A stretch of DNA of 64,000 nucleotides from JANQEU01 sp965242805 (GTDB lineage Bacteria; Bacteroidota; Bacteroidia; Cytophagales; Cyclobacteriaceae), in assembly GCA_965242805.1 (NCBI GenBank), contig CBDETD010000002.1, positions 682,001 through 746,000 on the forward strand, in the 5' to 3' direction. Positions 25,633-33,799 of this stretch are shown here, piece after piece. The notes under the pieces are model-generated. The model made no database searches, was not told where the DNA came from, and saw nothing but the letters and a program-made list of their open reading frames with translations. Positions within the stretch are counted from its first letter, which is position 1. Each line of letters starts with the position of its first letter. The position numbers and the translations under genes were made by a program.

Positions 25633-28149
25633 TTATTGTCCTACCATGAACAATGCATTTGCTACCATTAATTTTCCATTGTACCAAAATGCCCTAAACA
25701 ACACATTGTCGACAAAATATATGATTTGACCGCGCCCCATATCTTCTACACCAAAAACAAGTGATTTAGGTATGTCTTCTTTCACAAACTGACCTGCAAA
25801 TCCACTGAGATGATCGTCCCTGGAATCTATGATTCCGACATTTTGTTCATCAAGGTATCCGTATCTTCTACCTGAAGTTTTGAGTGAATAATAGGTTTCG
25901 TCGTAGCCGAATGCCAACGGATGTGTATTATCCAATTTCACTCGAAAAATGGCACCTGGAATAATGTTCCTTGCATAGTTTCTTTCTCGTTCACCGTATT
26001 TCTCCATCTTGGATTCCTCATCACGTTCATCCACCTTTTCCTTGAAAGCCGACTCCTCTTCCTCCGAATTGTACTTGCTAATCGACGCAAAATCAGAATC
26101 GGCAAACTTTCTGATCGCACTTTGAAAGAGAACCAGTTTACCACCACTACTTACCCATTCATTTATTTTGTTCAGTTGATCATCTTTCAGGTCAGGATAC
26201 CAGCCTTCCTGCATGATCAGTACGTTATACTCTCCGAGATCCAATCGACCAATATCTTCAGTAAACAATATGGATACAGGGTATTTAAGCTCTTGTTCCA
26301 TGAAATACCATGTAGCTCCAAAATTTGTTACTGAAGTACCATCTCCACCCAACATGGCTATTTTTGGAGTCTTAAGATATCTGATATCAGATGACCCGAT
26401 GTCCGGGCCAAAATCCATAAACCCGGTTTTCACGACTTCCGCTCTCCTGTTAAATTCATTGGCTTTTTCAATGATAAACTGTTCAAAATCATCAATATGT
26501 CCATTATCTCTCTTGCTAATTATGAGCGTTCCCGGATTGAATACTGCTCCATTTATATTGAGTGCTTTCTCAGAAAATCGAACTTTCACTCCGGACTTCA
26601 GTATTTCCGAGAGAAACTGAGCATCAGCGAGACTGTTCCATTTGAAAAAGAAAGCATAAACACTTTCAGGTATTTGATTCTGATCGAAGTTCGTATCTGA
26701 ATTTTGATATTTGACAGAAAGAGCTGTAGAAGTGGCGAAAGCGTCTACACCATAAAAATACGGTACAGACCAGGCAGTGATATCATAGGTTAAGGAATCG
26801 GAGACTTTGGTTACAGGTTCGAATAAGATCTTTGCCAATGTCCCTTTTGGTTGATCGACCGATATGACCAAATCGTCCGAACCGATCGTGAATGATGTGT
26901 TCCTTTTAGTTCTGTAGTTGTAACCTGATAATCCTCGGGTATTCGATGCAGTCCCATATTTAATACCATGAGTATCCAACCATGATTTAAGATGATCCAT
27001 TTTATCAGAATTCGTTGATTTCAAGACAAATGATTTGTAACGACCTGGAACAGGTGTCGAAAAGAATTTTTCAAACTCCGATAGAACCTGATCTGCATTT
27101 TGGGAGGTGACTTCAATTGTTGAAATACCTGTGGTGAAATGATGGGTAAGGCGATCCAGAAGGGTGAGGGTATCTCCTTCCTGCTTTATTATGCCAAGTC
27201 CTCCTCTTCCATGTCCGGCCTGTTCATATGTCATTCCGATAGCTCCGTTGTATGTAGGATACGTATCCCCATAGCTCGGGTATAACAGGTCAAATCGCTG
27301 CTTGGTAAAGTAAAACCAATTATTCTGATCAAAATATTTAGCGTGATTCCTTCCGATCTCTACTTGAAAGTCTCGTTGCCAATCTGTGATCAATTCGTGA
27401 TAAGGTTCAGCTGCAGGTGCAAAATAATAGGGACTGTTATACCCTTGCTCGTGAAAATCAACGTGAATATGAGGTAACCATTGGTTGTATTCTTTGATTC
27501 GCTCTCTTGATTCCACCTGAGTTTGCCAAGCCCAATCTCTGTTTAAATCAAATAAATAGTGATTTTGTCTTCCCCCGGGCCAGGGTTCAAGGTGTTCAGC
27601 CGCCTGAGGGTCCGGATTGTACGGATCATTTCCATATTGCCAGTAAAAATTGACATACCGATCCCTCCCATCCGGATTAATACAAGGATCGATTATTACT
27701 ACTGTGTTTTCCAGGTACTTTCGGCTTTCCGAACCGGAACGAACCAGGTCATATATTGTCGCCATGGATGCTTCTGTTGAATTCGCCTCATTCCCATGGA
27801 CGTTATAGCTTAACCAAACAATGGCAATGTTAGTAGTTGGTGAGCCATCCTCGATTCCAGCTCGCTTCAGGTTATCTGTTCTTATTGTTTCAAGCTGACC
27901 CATATTCACATCATTGGCCACATAGGCCAACAACAACGGACGACCCTCATAAGTCTTGCCATATTCCTTGAGTTTTACCATGGAAGAATTCTCAGCAACG
28001 TGCTGATAATAGGCCACCACCTGGTGATGTCGGGTGAACTTGTCTCCTAACTCATACCCAAGGAATTCGGCCGGAGATTTGAGCTGTGTAAAACCCATAG
28101 TCAACGTGAGGACCAGAAGAATTGAAAGAATGTATTTGAAGTTTTTCAT
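25633..28149 (-). CDS. M14-family zinc carboxypeptidase, secreted
   Basis: 838 residues from the ATG at 28147-28149, which places the signal peptide (MKNFKYILSILLVLTLTMGF) at the N-terminus; an upstream ATG would add 11 residues before it. Zinc ligands are the HxxE of YNVHGNEANS (His118, Glu121) and a later His in HVDFHEQGYN; the catalytic Glu is in GMTYEQAGHG. The C-terminal half (from about 390) is a glutamine-amidotransferase-like region often fused to M14 peptidases of this type (MLGGDGTSVTNFGATWYFM). Probably periplasmic or secreted, trimming peptides. It heads the operon with the sulfotransferase. Confidence 0.93.
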   Translation of the reverse strand: MKNFKYILSILLVLTLTMGFTQLKSPAEFLGYELGDKFTRHHQVVAYYQHVAENSSMVKLKEYGKTYEGRPLLLAYVANDVNMGQLETIRTDNLKRAGIEDGSPTTNIAIVWLSYNVHGNEANSTEASMATIYDLVRSGSESRKYLENTVVIIDPCINPDGRDRYVNFYWQYGNDPYNPDPQAAEHLEPWPGGRQNHYLFDLNRDWAWQTQVESRERIKEYNQWLPHIHVDFHEQGYNSPYYFAPAAEPYHELITDWQRDFQVEIGRNHAKYFDQNNWFYFTKQRFDLLYPSYGDTYPTYNGAIGMTYEQAGHGRGGLGIIKQEGDTLTLLDRLTHHFTTGISTIEVTSQNADQVLSEFEKFFSTPVPGRYKSFVLKSTNSDKMDHLKSWLDTHGIKYGTASNTRGLSGYNYRTKRNTSFTIGSDDLVISVDQPKGTLAKILFEPVTKVSDSLTYDITAWSVPYFYGVDAFATSTALSVKYQNSDTNFDQNQIPESVYAFFFKWNSLADAQFLSEILKSGVKVRFSEKALNINGAVFNPGTLIISKRDNGHIDDFEQFIIEKANEFNRRAEVVKTGFMDFGPDIGSSDIRYLKTPKIAMLGGDGTSVTNFGATWYFMEQELKYPVSILFTEDIGRLDLGEYNVLIMQEGWYPDLKDDQLNKINEWVSSGGKLVLFQSAIRKFADSDFASISKYNSEEEESAFKEKVDERDEESKMEKYGERERNYARNIIPGAIFRVKLDNTHPLAFGYDETYYSLKTSGRRYGYLDEQNVGIIDSRDDHLSGFAGQFVKEDIPKSLVFGVEDMGRGQIIYFVDNVLFRAFWYNGKLMVANALFMVGQ

Positions 28150-28230
28150 GGAGTCGAATTCATTTGCGAGCGAAATTATCAAAATAATTCACGAAACAAT
28201 CCAGAAAGAATTTGAACGGAGCATAATATA

Positions 28231-28269
28231 TATGCTAATTTATTTAGTATTACTAATATTTTTAGTATT
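28231..28269. promoter_or_regulatory. Operator B: tandem AATACTA-N7-TAGTATT-type dyads
   Basis: Two dyads share three bases. The stronger is ATTACTA (28249-28255), N7, TAGTATT (28263-28269), with one mismatch to operator A. The weaker is TATGCTA (28231-28237), N7, TAGTATT (28245-28251), with two mismatches. Centres are 18 bp apart. They lie immediately upstream of the -7 box at 28277-28284, over the -33 region of the promoter for the second four-helix-bundle gene and the DnaE-type polymerase. Confidence 0.65.
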
Positions 28270-28276
28270 TTGTTCT

Positions 28277-28284
28277 TAAATTTG
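28277..28284 (+). promoter_or_regulatory. -7 promoter box TAAATTTG
   Basis: Exact TAnnTTTG, 33 bases upstream of the four-helix-bundle ATG and 7 bases after operator B. It probably drives 28318-31754. Confidence 0.55.
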
Positions 28285-28302
28285 CTATAATGCTCTTCTG
28301 TT

Positions 28303-28330
28303 AATGAGCAATGAATAATGAGCAATGAAC
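28303..28330 (+). repeat. Heptamer array (AATGAGC/AATGAAT/AATGAGC/AATGAAC)
   Basis: Four consecutive 7-base units with the AATGA core. The array runs into the start of the four-helix-bundle gene and encodes its first residues MSNEQ. Related arrays are at 28712-28768 (inverted) and 31736-31756. Confidence 0.7.
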
Positions 28331-28674
28331 AAAGAGAAAGTATTCAGGATAAGTCTTATCGATTTGCAGTGCATATAGTAGAAACCTACCGAAATCTTGT
28401 TAGTGATCATAAAGAATACATCCTATCGAAACAACTTGTTAGAAGTGGTACATCTATTGGGGCAAACGCTGAAGAAGCTACAGGTGGAATATCAAGAAAA
28501 GAGTTTAAGTTCAAACTTGGGATTTCGTATAAAGAAGCTCGAGAAACAAAGTATTGGTTAAGGCTTCTTCACGACACCGGATACTTAGATTCCAATTCGT
28601 TCAAGACACTTTTCAAGGAATGTGATGAAATATTGAGAATTCTTTACACAATACTCAAGAACACAAAGGGGTAA
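28318..28674 (+). CDS. Four-helix-bundle protein (S23/IVS-type), second copy
   Basis: 118 residues, the normal family length. Family pattern: SYRFAVHIVETYRNL, KEYILSKQLVRSGTSIGANAEEA, then SRKEFKFKLGISYKEARETKYW and a C-terminal helix. It is a closer match to the family consensus (RSGTSIGANAEEA) than the copy at 21057. The start codon lies inside a heptamer array and an inverted array follows the gene, so the gene plus flanks may have been inserted as a unit between operator B and the polymerase. Probably co-transcribed with the DnaE-type gene 101 bases downstream. Molecular role unknown. Confidence 0.9.
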   Translation: MSNEQRESIQDKSYRFAVHIVETYRNLVSDHKEYILSKQLVRSGTSIGANAEEATGGISRKEFKFKLGISYKEARETKYWLRLLHDTGYLDSNSFKTLFKECDEILRILYTILKNTKG

Positions 28675-28711
28675 TTATCACCAAAAGAGCCACTCAATGC
28701 TTACCCTAATT

Positions 28712-28768
28712 GTTCATTATTAACTGTTCATTATTAACTGTTCATTATTAAACTGTTCATTGCTAATT
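28712..28768 (-). repeat. Inverted heptamer array (GTTCATT/ATTAACT units)
   Basis: Eight units: GTTCATT alternates with ATTAACT (one 8-base variant) and the array ends GCTAATT. On the minus strand the units read AATGAAC and AGTTAAT, the same family as the arrays at 28303 and 31736 but in the opposite direction. It fills most of the gap before the DnaE-type gene; the GTG start is 7 bases after it. Confidence 0.7.
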
Positions 28769-28775
28769 ATAAAAG

Positions 28776-31754
28776 GTGTTTTGGAATTGTCACTCATATT
28801 TTTCTTTTCGATATGGCACGCTGGCCATCAAGGATCTTTTTGAAGAAGCAAAGAAACACGGTGTCCGAAAGTTGATACTGACCGATATCAACAATACATC
28901 CGGATACATTGAGCTGCTGAGGATCTGCAAGGTAAGACGTGAAGAATGGAACCTTGAAGTCGCCCTGGGAATTGAATTCAGGCATGAAGGAAAACTACTT
29001 TACATCGCACTTGCCCAAAACAACGACGGATTTGAGGAACTGAATCGCTATTTGTCCTATCACAACCGGACCGATAAGCCCCTTCGCAAACAGGCTCCAC
29101 CCTTCGGAAATGTTTTCATTATCTATCCGCTTGAAAATACCCCCTATCGCCTTCGTGAGCACGAATATGTCGGGATCCGACCCTATGAGCAAACCCTTAT
29201 CATCACATCAAAATTTCGACATAAAAAGAATAAGTTGGTCGCCTGGCAGCCGGTGACTTTCAAAGATAAGCCCGGCTTCAATCTTCACCGATTATTCAGG
29301 GCTATCGATCTGAACACCATTCTGAGCAAGCTTCCATTCGAAGAACAAGCTCATATCGGAGAGGTTATGACTTCCGAACAGGAACTAAAAGAACAGTACG
29401 TCAATCACCCCGAATTGATCAGAAATGCCGAGATGTTCCTCGAGGAATGCAGGATTCATTTTCAACTCGGTACGGATAAGAATAAGAAGTTTTTTTTCGG
29501 AAGTAAGTATGAAGACCGGGAGTATCTGTTTTCCATGGCCAGAGATGGTTATGAATCCAGGTATGGAGGAGGGCTGTCCACTCCGGAAACCGAAGAACGT
29601 TTTGAACGTGAACTCCAGGTAATTGAAAAGAAGAACTTTGAAGCCTATTACTTAATTGCTCACGACATTGTCAGGTATGCCGATAGTCAGGGATTTGCCC
29701 ATGTAGGACGAGGCAGCGGGGCCAACAGCATCATCGCCTATTGCCTAGGAATTACTGATGTTGATCCCATTGATCTTAACCTTTATTTCGAACGTTTCCT
29801 CAACACAGAACGTACCTCTCCCCCGGATTTTGATATTGATTTTTCTTGGCGGGACCGCGATCAGGTCACACAATACATCTTCGACCGATTTGACAATCAT
29901 CATGTGGCTCTACTTGGAACTCATGCCACCTACCAGGGAAGATCTCCGATCCGTGAATTAGGTAAGGTCATGGGATTGCCTAAGGAAGAAATAGACAAGA
30001 TCATCAAGTATCCTGATGACTTCAGGCATGAGGACGAGATTACCCGCTTGATATTCAGGTATGCGGGGCTTATGAAGAATATCCCCAATCATTTATCGAT
30101 TCATGCCGGTGGGGTTTTGATTACGGAAAAGCCCATTTACGCCTACACCGCGACAGATCTACCTCCGAAGGGTTTTCCCGTAGCACATTTCGAAATGCAC
30201 AATGCCGAGGACATGGGTATTTACAAATTTGATATTCTGAGCCAGCGGGGACTTGGTCATATAAAGGACACAGCGGAGTTAGTTGAAAAGAATCGTGGTA
30301 AAAAAATACGCGTGGATCAGTTTCATCTTTATAAGAAAGACAAGAAAATAAAGAGTCTCCTTGAAGAAGGTAACTGTATGGGTTGTTTCTATGTTGAATC
30401 ACCAGCCATGCGTATGCTTCTGGGAAAGCTCAACTGTGACGATTACCCAACGCTTGTTGCCGCAAGTTCTATCATTCGACCAGGTGTAGCCCGATCAGGA
30501 ATGATGAGAGCATACATTGAACGACACCACTCTGTTAGAAAAGGAGAAAGTTATGAGATCATTCATCCCATGATGGATGAGATCCTTAAGGACACATATG
30601 GTGTCATGGTCTACCAGGAGGACGTGATCAAGGTGGCACATCACTTTGCAGGACTGACCTTGACAGAAGCTGATGTTCTGAGAAGGGGAATGTCAGGGAA
30701 ATACCGTTCCCGTAAGGAGTTCCAGCAGGTAAAGGATCAATTTTTCGAAAACTGTGAAAAAAAGAAATACCCAAAACATGTCACCGAGCGCGTATGGTTT
30801 GAAATTGAAAGCTTTGCGGGATACTCATTTGCAAAGGGACACTCTGCCTCATACGCCGTAGAAAGCTACCAAAGCCTCTTTTTGAAAGCTCACTACCCTT
30901 TGGAGTTCATGGTAGGTGTGATCAACAACTTTGGAGGATTTTACAAGACCGAATTCTATTTTCATGAGGCTCGCATGTGGGGAGCCATGATTGAGGCTCC
31001 CTGCGTAAACCGTAGCGAGTATTTTACAACAATCTATGATATCTCCGTATTCATCGGTTTTGTACACTTGAAGGATCTTGAAAGAAAGCTTGCCGAGAAG
31101 ATCGTTGAAGAACGTGAGCAACATGGGGAGTATAAGAACCTGGATAACTTCATACGAAGGATCCCGATCGGGCTGGAACAATTACGTATTCTTGTGAGAA
31201 TTGGAGCATTTCGGTTTATCGGAAAATCAAAAAAAGAACTCCTTTGGCAGGTACAACTATATTTTGGGCAAAAATCTGCGAAGCAAGTGATTGGAGCAGA
31301 TCTTTTTGAGGAAGAACCAAAAGCTTATTCGCTTCCACCACTAATGAGTTTGCCATTTGAGGATGCCTTTGACGAAATGGAAATCCTTGGATTCCCTCTC
31401 TGCGACCCATTTCTTCTACTGAAAGAGCATGATCCCGCCGACACGTTAGCTGTTGAGTTGATGCCAAAACTGGGAAGGAAGGTCAATATGATCGGCTACC
31501 TTATCACAACCAAGGATACAAGTACAAAAAATGGTGAAAGAATGCATTTTGGTACCTTCTATGATCAAAACGGAAAGGTCTTTGATACTGTGAATTTTCC
31601 TCCGGTTGCAAAGAAGTACCCTTTTAGAGGTCGGGGATTTTATCGGGTTATCGGAAAAGTGGTTGAGGACTTTGGATACCCGATGGTAGAGGTAGATGTG
31701 ATGTTCCAATTGCCGCTTAGAGACAAATACGAGGCAATGAGCAATGGGCAATGA
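28776..31754 (+). CDS. dnaE: Short DnaE-type DNA polymerase III alpha subunit, probably error-prone
   Basis: 992 residues, shorter than replicative DnaE (about 1,160) and near DnaE2/ImuC. Start is a GTG before the PHP block (NCHSYFSFRYGT). In the PHP domain the usual LTDHGN metal motif reads LTDINN, so one histidine is lost and proofreading is unlikely. The catalytic core has VGRGSGANSIIAYCLG and the acids Asp351/Asp353/Asp355 in PPDFDIDFSW. Later come an HhH region (LDNFIRRIPIGLEQLRILVRIGAF), a possible clamp motif (GADLF) and an OB fold near 915-985. It stands downstream of operator B, as dinB does of operator A. Known parallel: DnaE2 with Y-family partners in SOS mutagenesis; here DinB may take the ImuB role. 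Its last residues (AMSNGQ) are encoded by a heptamer array. Confidence 0.93.
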   Translation: MFWNCHSYFSFRYGTLAIKDLFEEAKKHGVRKLILTDINNTSGYIELLRICKVRREEWNLEVALGIEFRHEGKLLYIALAQNNDGFEELNRYLSYHNRTDKPLRKQAPPFGNVFIIYPLENTPYRLREHEYVGIRPYEQTLIITSKFRHKKNKLVAWQPVTFKDKPGFNLHRLFRAIDLNTILSKLPFEEQAHIGEVMTSEQELKEQYVNHPELIRNAEMFLEECRIHFQLGTDKNKKFFFGSKYEDREYLFSMARDGYESRYGGGLSTPETEERFERELQVIEKKNFEAYYLIAHDIVRYADSQGFAHVGRGSGANSIIAYCLGITDVDPIDLNLYFERFLNTERTSPPDFDIDFSWRDRDQVTQYIFDRFDNHHVALLGTHATYQGRSPIRELGKVMGLPKEEIDKIIKYPDDFRHEDEITRLIFRYAGLMKNIPNHLSIHAGGVLITEKPIYAYTATDLPPKGFPVAHFEMHNAEDMGIYKFDILSQRGLGHIKDTAELVEKNRGKKIRVDQFHLYKKDKKIKSLLEEGNCMGCFYVESPAMRMLLGKLNCDDYPTLVAASSIIRPGVARSGMMRAYIERHHSVRKGESYEIIHPMMDEILKDTYGVMVYQEDVIKVAHHFAGLTLTEADVLRRGMSGKYRSRKEFQQVKDQFFENCEKKKYPKHVTERVWFEIESFAGYSFAKGHSASYAVESYQSLFLKAHYPLEFMVGVINNFGGFYKTEFYFHEARMWGAMIEAPCVNRSEYFTTIYDISVFIGFVHLKDLERKLAEKIVEEREQHGEYKNLDNFIRRIPIGLEQLRILVRIGAFRFIGKSKKELLWQVQLYFGQKSAKQVIGADLFEEEPKAYSLPPLMSLPFEDAFDEMEILGFPLCDPFLLLKEHDPADTLAVELMPKLGRKVNMIGYLITTKDTSTKNGERMHFGTFYDQNGKVFDTVNFPPVAKKYPFRGRGFYRVIGKVVEDFGYPMVEVDVMFQLPLRDKYEAMSNGQ

Positions 31755-31756
31755 AT
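31736..31756 (+). repeat. Heptamer array at the 3' end of the polymerase gene
   Basis: Three units AATGAGC, AATGGGC, AATGAAT (then a partial AATGCC). The polymerase stop codon lies within it. Same family as 28303-28330. Confidence 0.65.
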
Positions 31757-31869
31757 AATGCCAGGATCATTTATCAAAAATCCATTCTCAGTCTATTCTT
31801 TAAACATTTGTGGTTGAAATTGACGATGTTTGTAATTGTGACTATCTCTTCCGCTGGAAAATCTTTACT

Positions 31870-32532
31870 ATGACAGTACCTTCTTTTGAGTTGTGGGGGA
31901 TCCATTTCCACGACCCCATGGCGTTTTTGCTTAATTGGGTTTTGATGATCCAGGCAGGTAAATATTTTATTGGGCTTAAGAAGTGGAGATATTCATCACT
32001 TTCGATTAACTGGAGATGGTTCTTCCTGTTTTTCACAATATCCACGTTTTTTGGAGGAATTGGCCATTTGTTCTACGAGTACCTCGGGATTAGTGGGAAG
32101 ATACCTGGATGGATTGCAGCTATTTTTGCTGTTACCTGCATGGAAATGGCAATGATTTCTATGGCTAAATCCAAGGTAAAAACCCTCCTCAAAATCCTTA
32201 TAATGGCAAAACTGGCCACCACATTGATCGTATTGTCTGTCTTCTTCAATTTCAATGTAGTAATCGTACATACGTCGGCAATGGGGATCTTTTTGCTTGT
32301 TCCATCCATCAATTGGATGATCCAAGGTCGCAATGAGTTAAACTATTTCTTCGTCGGAGCCCTAGCGTTAATTTCTTCCCTTCCCTTTAAGTTGATGGCT
32401 ATAGATTTTCATCTGTGGTTCAATCGAAATGACATTGGACATATTTTCATGCTGATTGCAGCTTACTATTTCTATAAGGGTGTGAAAGTGTATGAAGTTT
32501 CTGTGAAACCCATGCCAGAACCAGTTGTCTAA
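31870..32532 (+). CDS. Polytopic membrane protein, hypothetical
   Basis: 220 residues from the ATG at 31870; an in-frame GTG at 31810 would add a 20-residue polar lead that looks like non-coding sequence. Six or seven hydrophobic segments are visible, among them FLLNWVLMIQAG, WFFLFFTISTFFGGIGHLF, WIAAIFAVTCMEMAMISMA and FFVGALALISSLPF. Several His residues sit at membrane edges (HFHDP, GIGHLFYEY, IDFHLWF, DIGHIF), which could bind metal or haem, but no family is assigned. It sits between two units of the proposed repair regulon but has no operator of its own. Confidence 0.8.
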   Translation: MTVPSFELWGIHFHDPMAFLLNWVLMIQAGKYFIGLKKWRYSSLSINWRWFFLFFTISTFFGGIGHLFYEYLGISGKIPGWIAAIFAVTCMEMAMISMAKSKVKTLLKILIMAKLATTLIVLSVFFNFNVVIVHTSAMGIFLLVPSINWMIQGRNELNYFFVGALALISSLPFKLMAIDFHLWFNRNDIGHIFMLIAAYYFYKGVKVYEVSVKPMPEPVV

Positions 32533-32545
32533 TATAATTAGATAA

Positions 32546-32566
32546 AATACTAATTTTGTTAGCATT
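32546..32566. promoter_or_regulatory. Operator C: AATACTA-N7-TAGCATT
   Basis: One mismatch to operator A with identical 7-base spacing, ending 27 bases upstream of the DUF763 ATG. It covers the -7 box at 32551-32558. This links DUF763 to the same regulator as dinB and the DnaE-type gene. Confidence 0.65.
32551..32558 (+). promoter_or_regulatory. -7 promoter box TAATTTTG for DUF763
   Basis: Exact TAnnTTTG lying inside operator C, 35 bases upstream of the start codon. Confidence 0.55.
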
Positions 32567-32593
32567 TTTGGAGTAACTTTATGTTGCTTCAAT

Positions 32594-33799
32594 ATGAGAA
32601 AATCCGGATATACCGATTTACCCCTTCACAATGGTACGGTACCTAGGTGGTTAGCAGAGAGAATGGCCCGATTGGGTTTGGCTATAACAGAAGTGCTCTT
32701 GATCGAGTACGGAAGGAAGGAGGTAATTAAGAGGTTAAGTGATCCTGCATGGTTCCAGGCACTGGGTTGTGTAATGGGAATGGACTGGCATTCATCCGGA
32801 ATAACGACATCAGTAATGGGAGCATTGAAATCTTCTATCAATCCTATTTCGAAAGAACTTGGACTGTATATCTGCGGAGGAAGAGGGAAACACTCCCGAA
32901 GGACACCTGAGGAATTATTGAAAATAGCCGATAATACCGGACTCAACGGAACTCAATTGGTAAGAAGTAGTCGTCTTGCTGCAAAAGTCGACAATACCGC
33001 CATCCAGGATGGATTTCAAATTTATCTTCATTCATTTATTGTAAGTGAGGATGGTGACTGGGCTGTCGTTCAACAGGGAATGAACGGGGATACAGGTTAC
33101 GCCCGAAGGTATCACTGGTTTTCCGAAGAAATCAAAAGCTATGTCAGCGAGCCCCATACTTTCATTTATGGAAAGAATCAGGGAGAAATTCTCAATTTGA
33201 CGGACCGAAATGCCAGAAACGCACGAAGGAAGATCGTCTCAATCGGCAAAGAAAATCCCGATCGAATGATCTCCGAAATAAGGAAGATGAGATTACCCAG
33301 GCATCATGATGTCAGGGGAAAAGATGTGGATATCAAAAGACTGGGAGCCGTTCTGGCCATTTCACAAAACCTACCAACCAACGATTTCGAAGATCTATTG
33401 TTAATTCAAGGATTAGGTCCCAGGACTTTACAATCACTTGCGTTGGTGAGTGAGGTTATCTACGGAACCCCCTCCAGGTTCAAAGATCCTGCGAGGTTTT
33501 CATTTGCTCACGGTGGTAAAGATGGTCACCCATTTCCGGTCCCGACGAAAGTATATGATCAGACCATAGACCTCCTCAAAGATGCTGTCAACAAAGCCAA
33601 AATTGGCAATTCAGATAAGATCAAAGCTATTAAGTCACTTTGTAAAGCTGCACAGAGGATGGAGGATGATTTTGTTCCGAATGGCAATCTCGGAGATCTT
33701 ATTAAACAAGAACGACGGGATAGTTGGAAGTACGGAGGAAGAACAGTTTCAGGAAAAGCTAAGCCTCCAAAATATATTCAGTATTCGTTATTCAATTAA
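32594..33799 (+). CDS. DUF763 protein with a helix-hairpin-helix, candidate DNA-repair factor
   Basis: 401 residues matching DUF763 over most of its length: RKSGYTDLPLHNGTVPRWL, then MGMDWHSSGITTSV, then GLYICGGRGKHSRRTPEEL, then VQQGMNGDTGYARRYHW and SFAHGGKDGHPFPVP. A helix-hairpin-helix is visible near 267-292 (IQGLGPRTLQSLALVSEV), the sort that grips DNA backbone non-specifically. Conserved His, Asp and Arg residues could form a nuclease centre but no known active site matches. Family function is undetermined. Operator C overlaps its promoter, and the next gene overlaps its stop by one base. Confidence 0.9.
   Translation: MRKSGYTDLPLHNGTVPRWLAERMARLGLAITEVLLIEYGRKEVIKRLSDPAWFQALGCVMGMDWHSSGITTSVMGALKSSINPISKELGLYICGGRGKHSRRTPEELLKIADNTGLNGTQLVRSSRLAAKVDNTAIQDGFQIYLHSFIVSEDGDWAVVQQGMNGDTGYARRYHWFSEEIKSYVSEPHTFIYGKNQGEILNLTDRNARNARRKIVSIGKENPDRMISEIRKMRLPRHHDVRGKDVDIKRLGAVLAISQNLPTNDFEDLLLIQGLGPRTLQSLALVSEVIYGTPSRFKDPARFSFAHGGKDGHPFPVPTKVYDQTIDLLKDAVNKAKIGNSDKIKAIKSLCKAAQRMEDDFVPNGNLGDLIKQERRDSWKYGGRTVSGKAKPPKYIQYSLFN

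Noticed and set aside
28712..28768. Tandem repeats considered as a CRISPR array
   Set aside because: Units are 7 to 14 bases long with no spacers and no cas genes are near.
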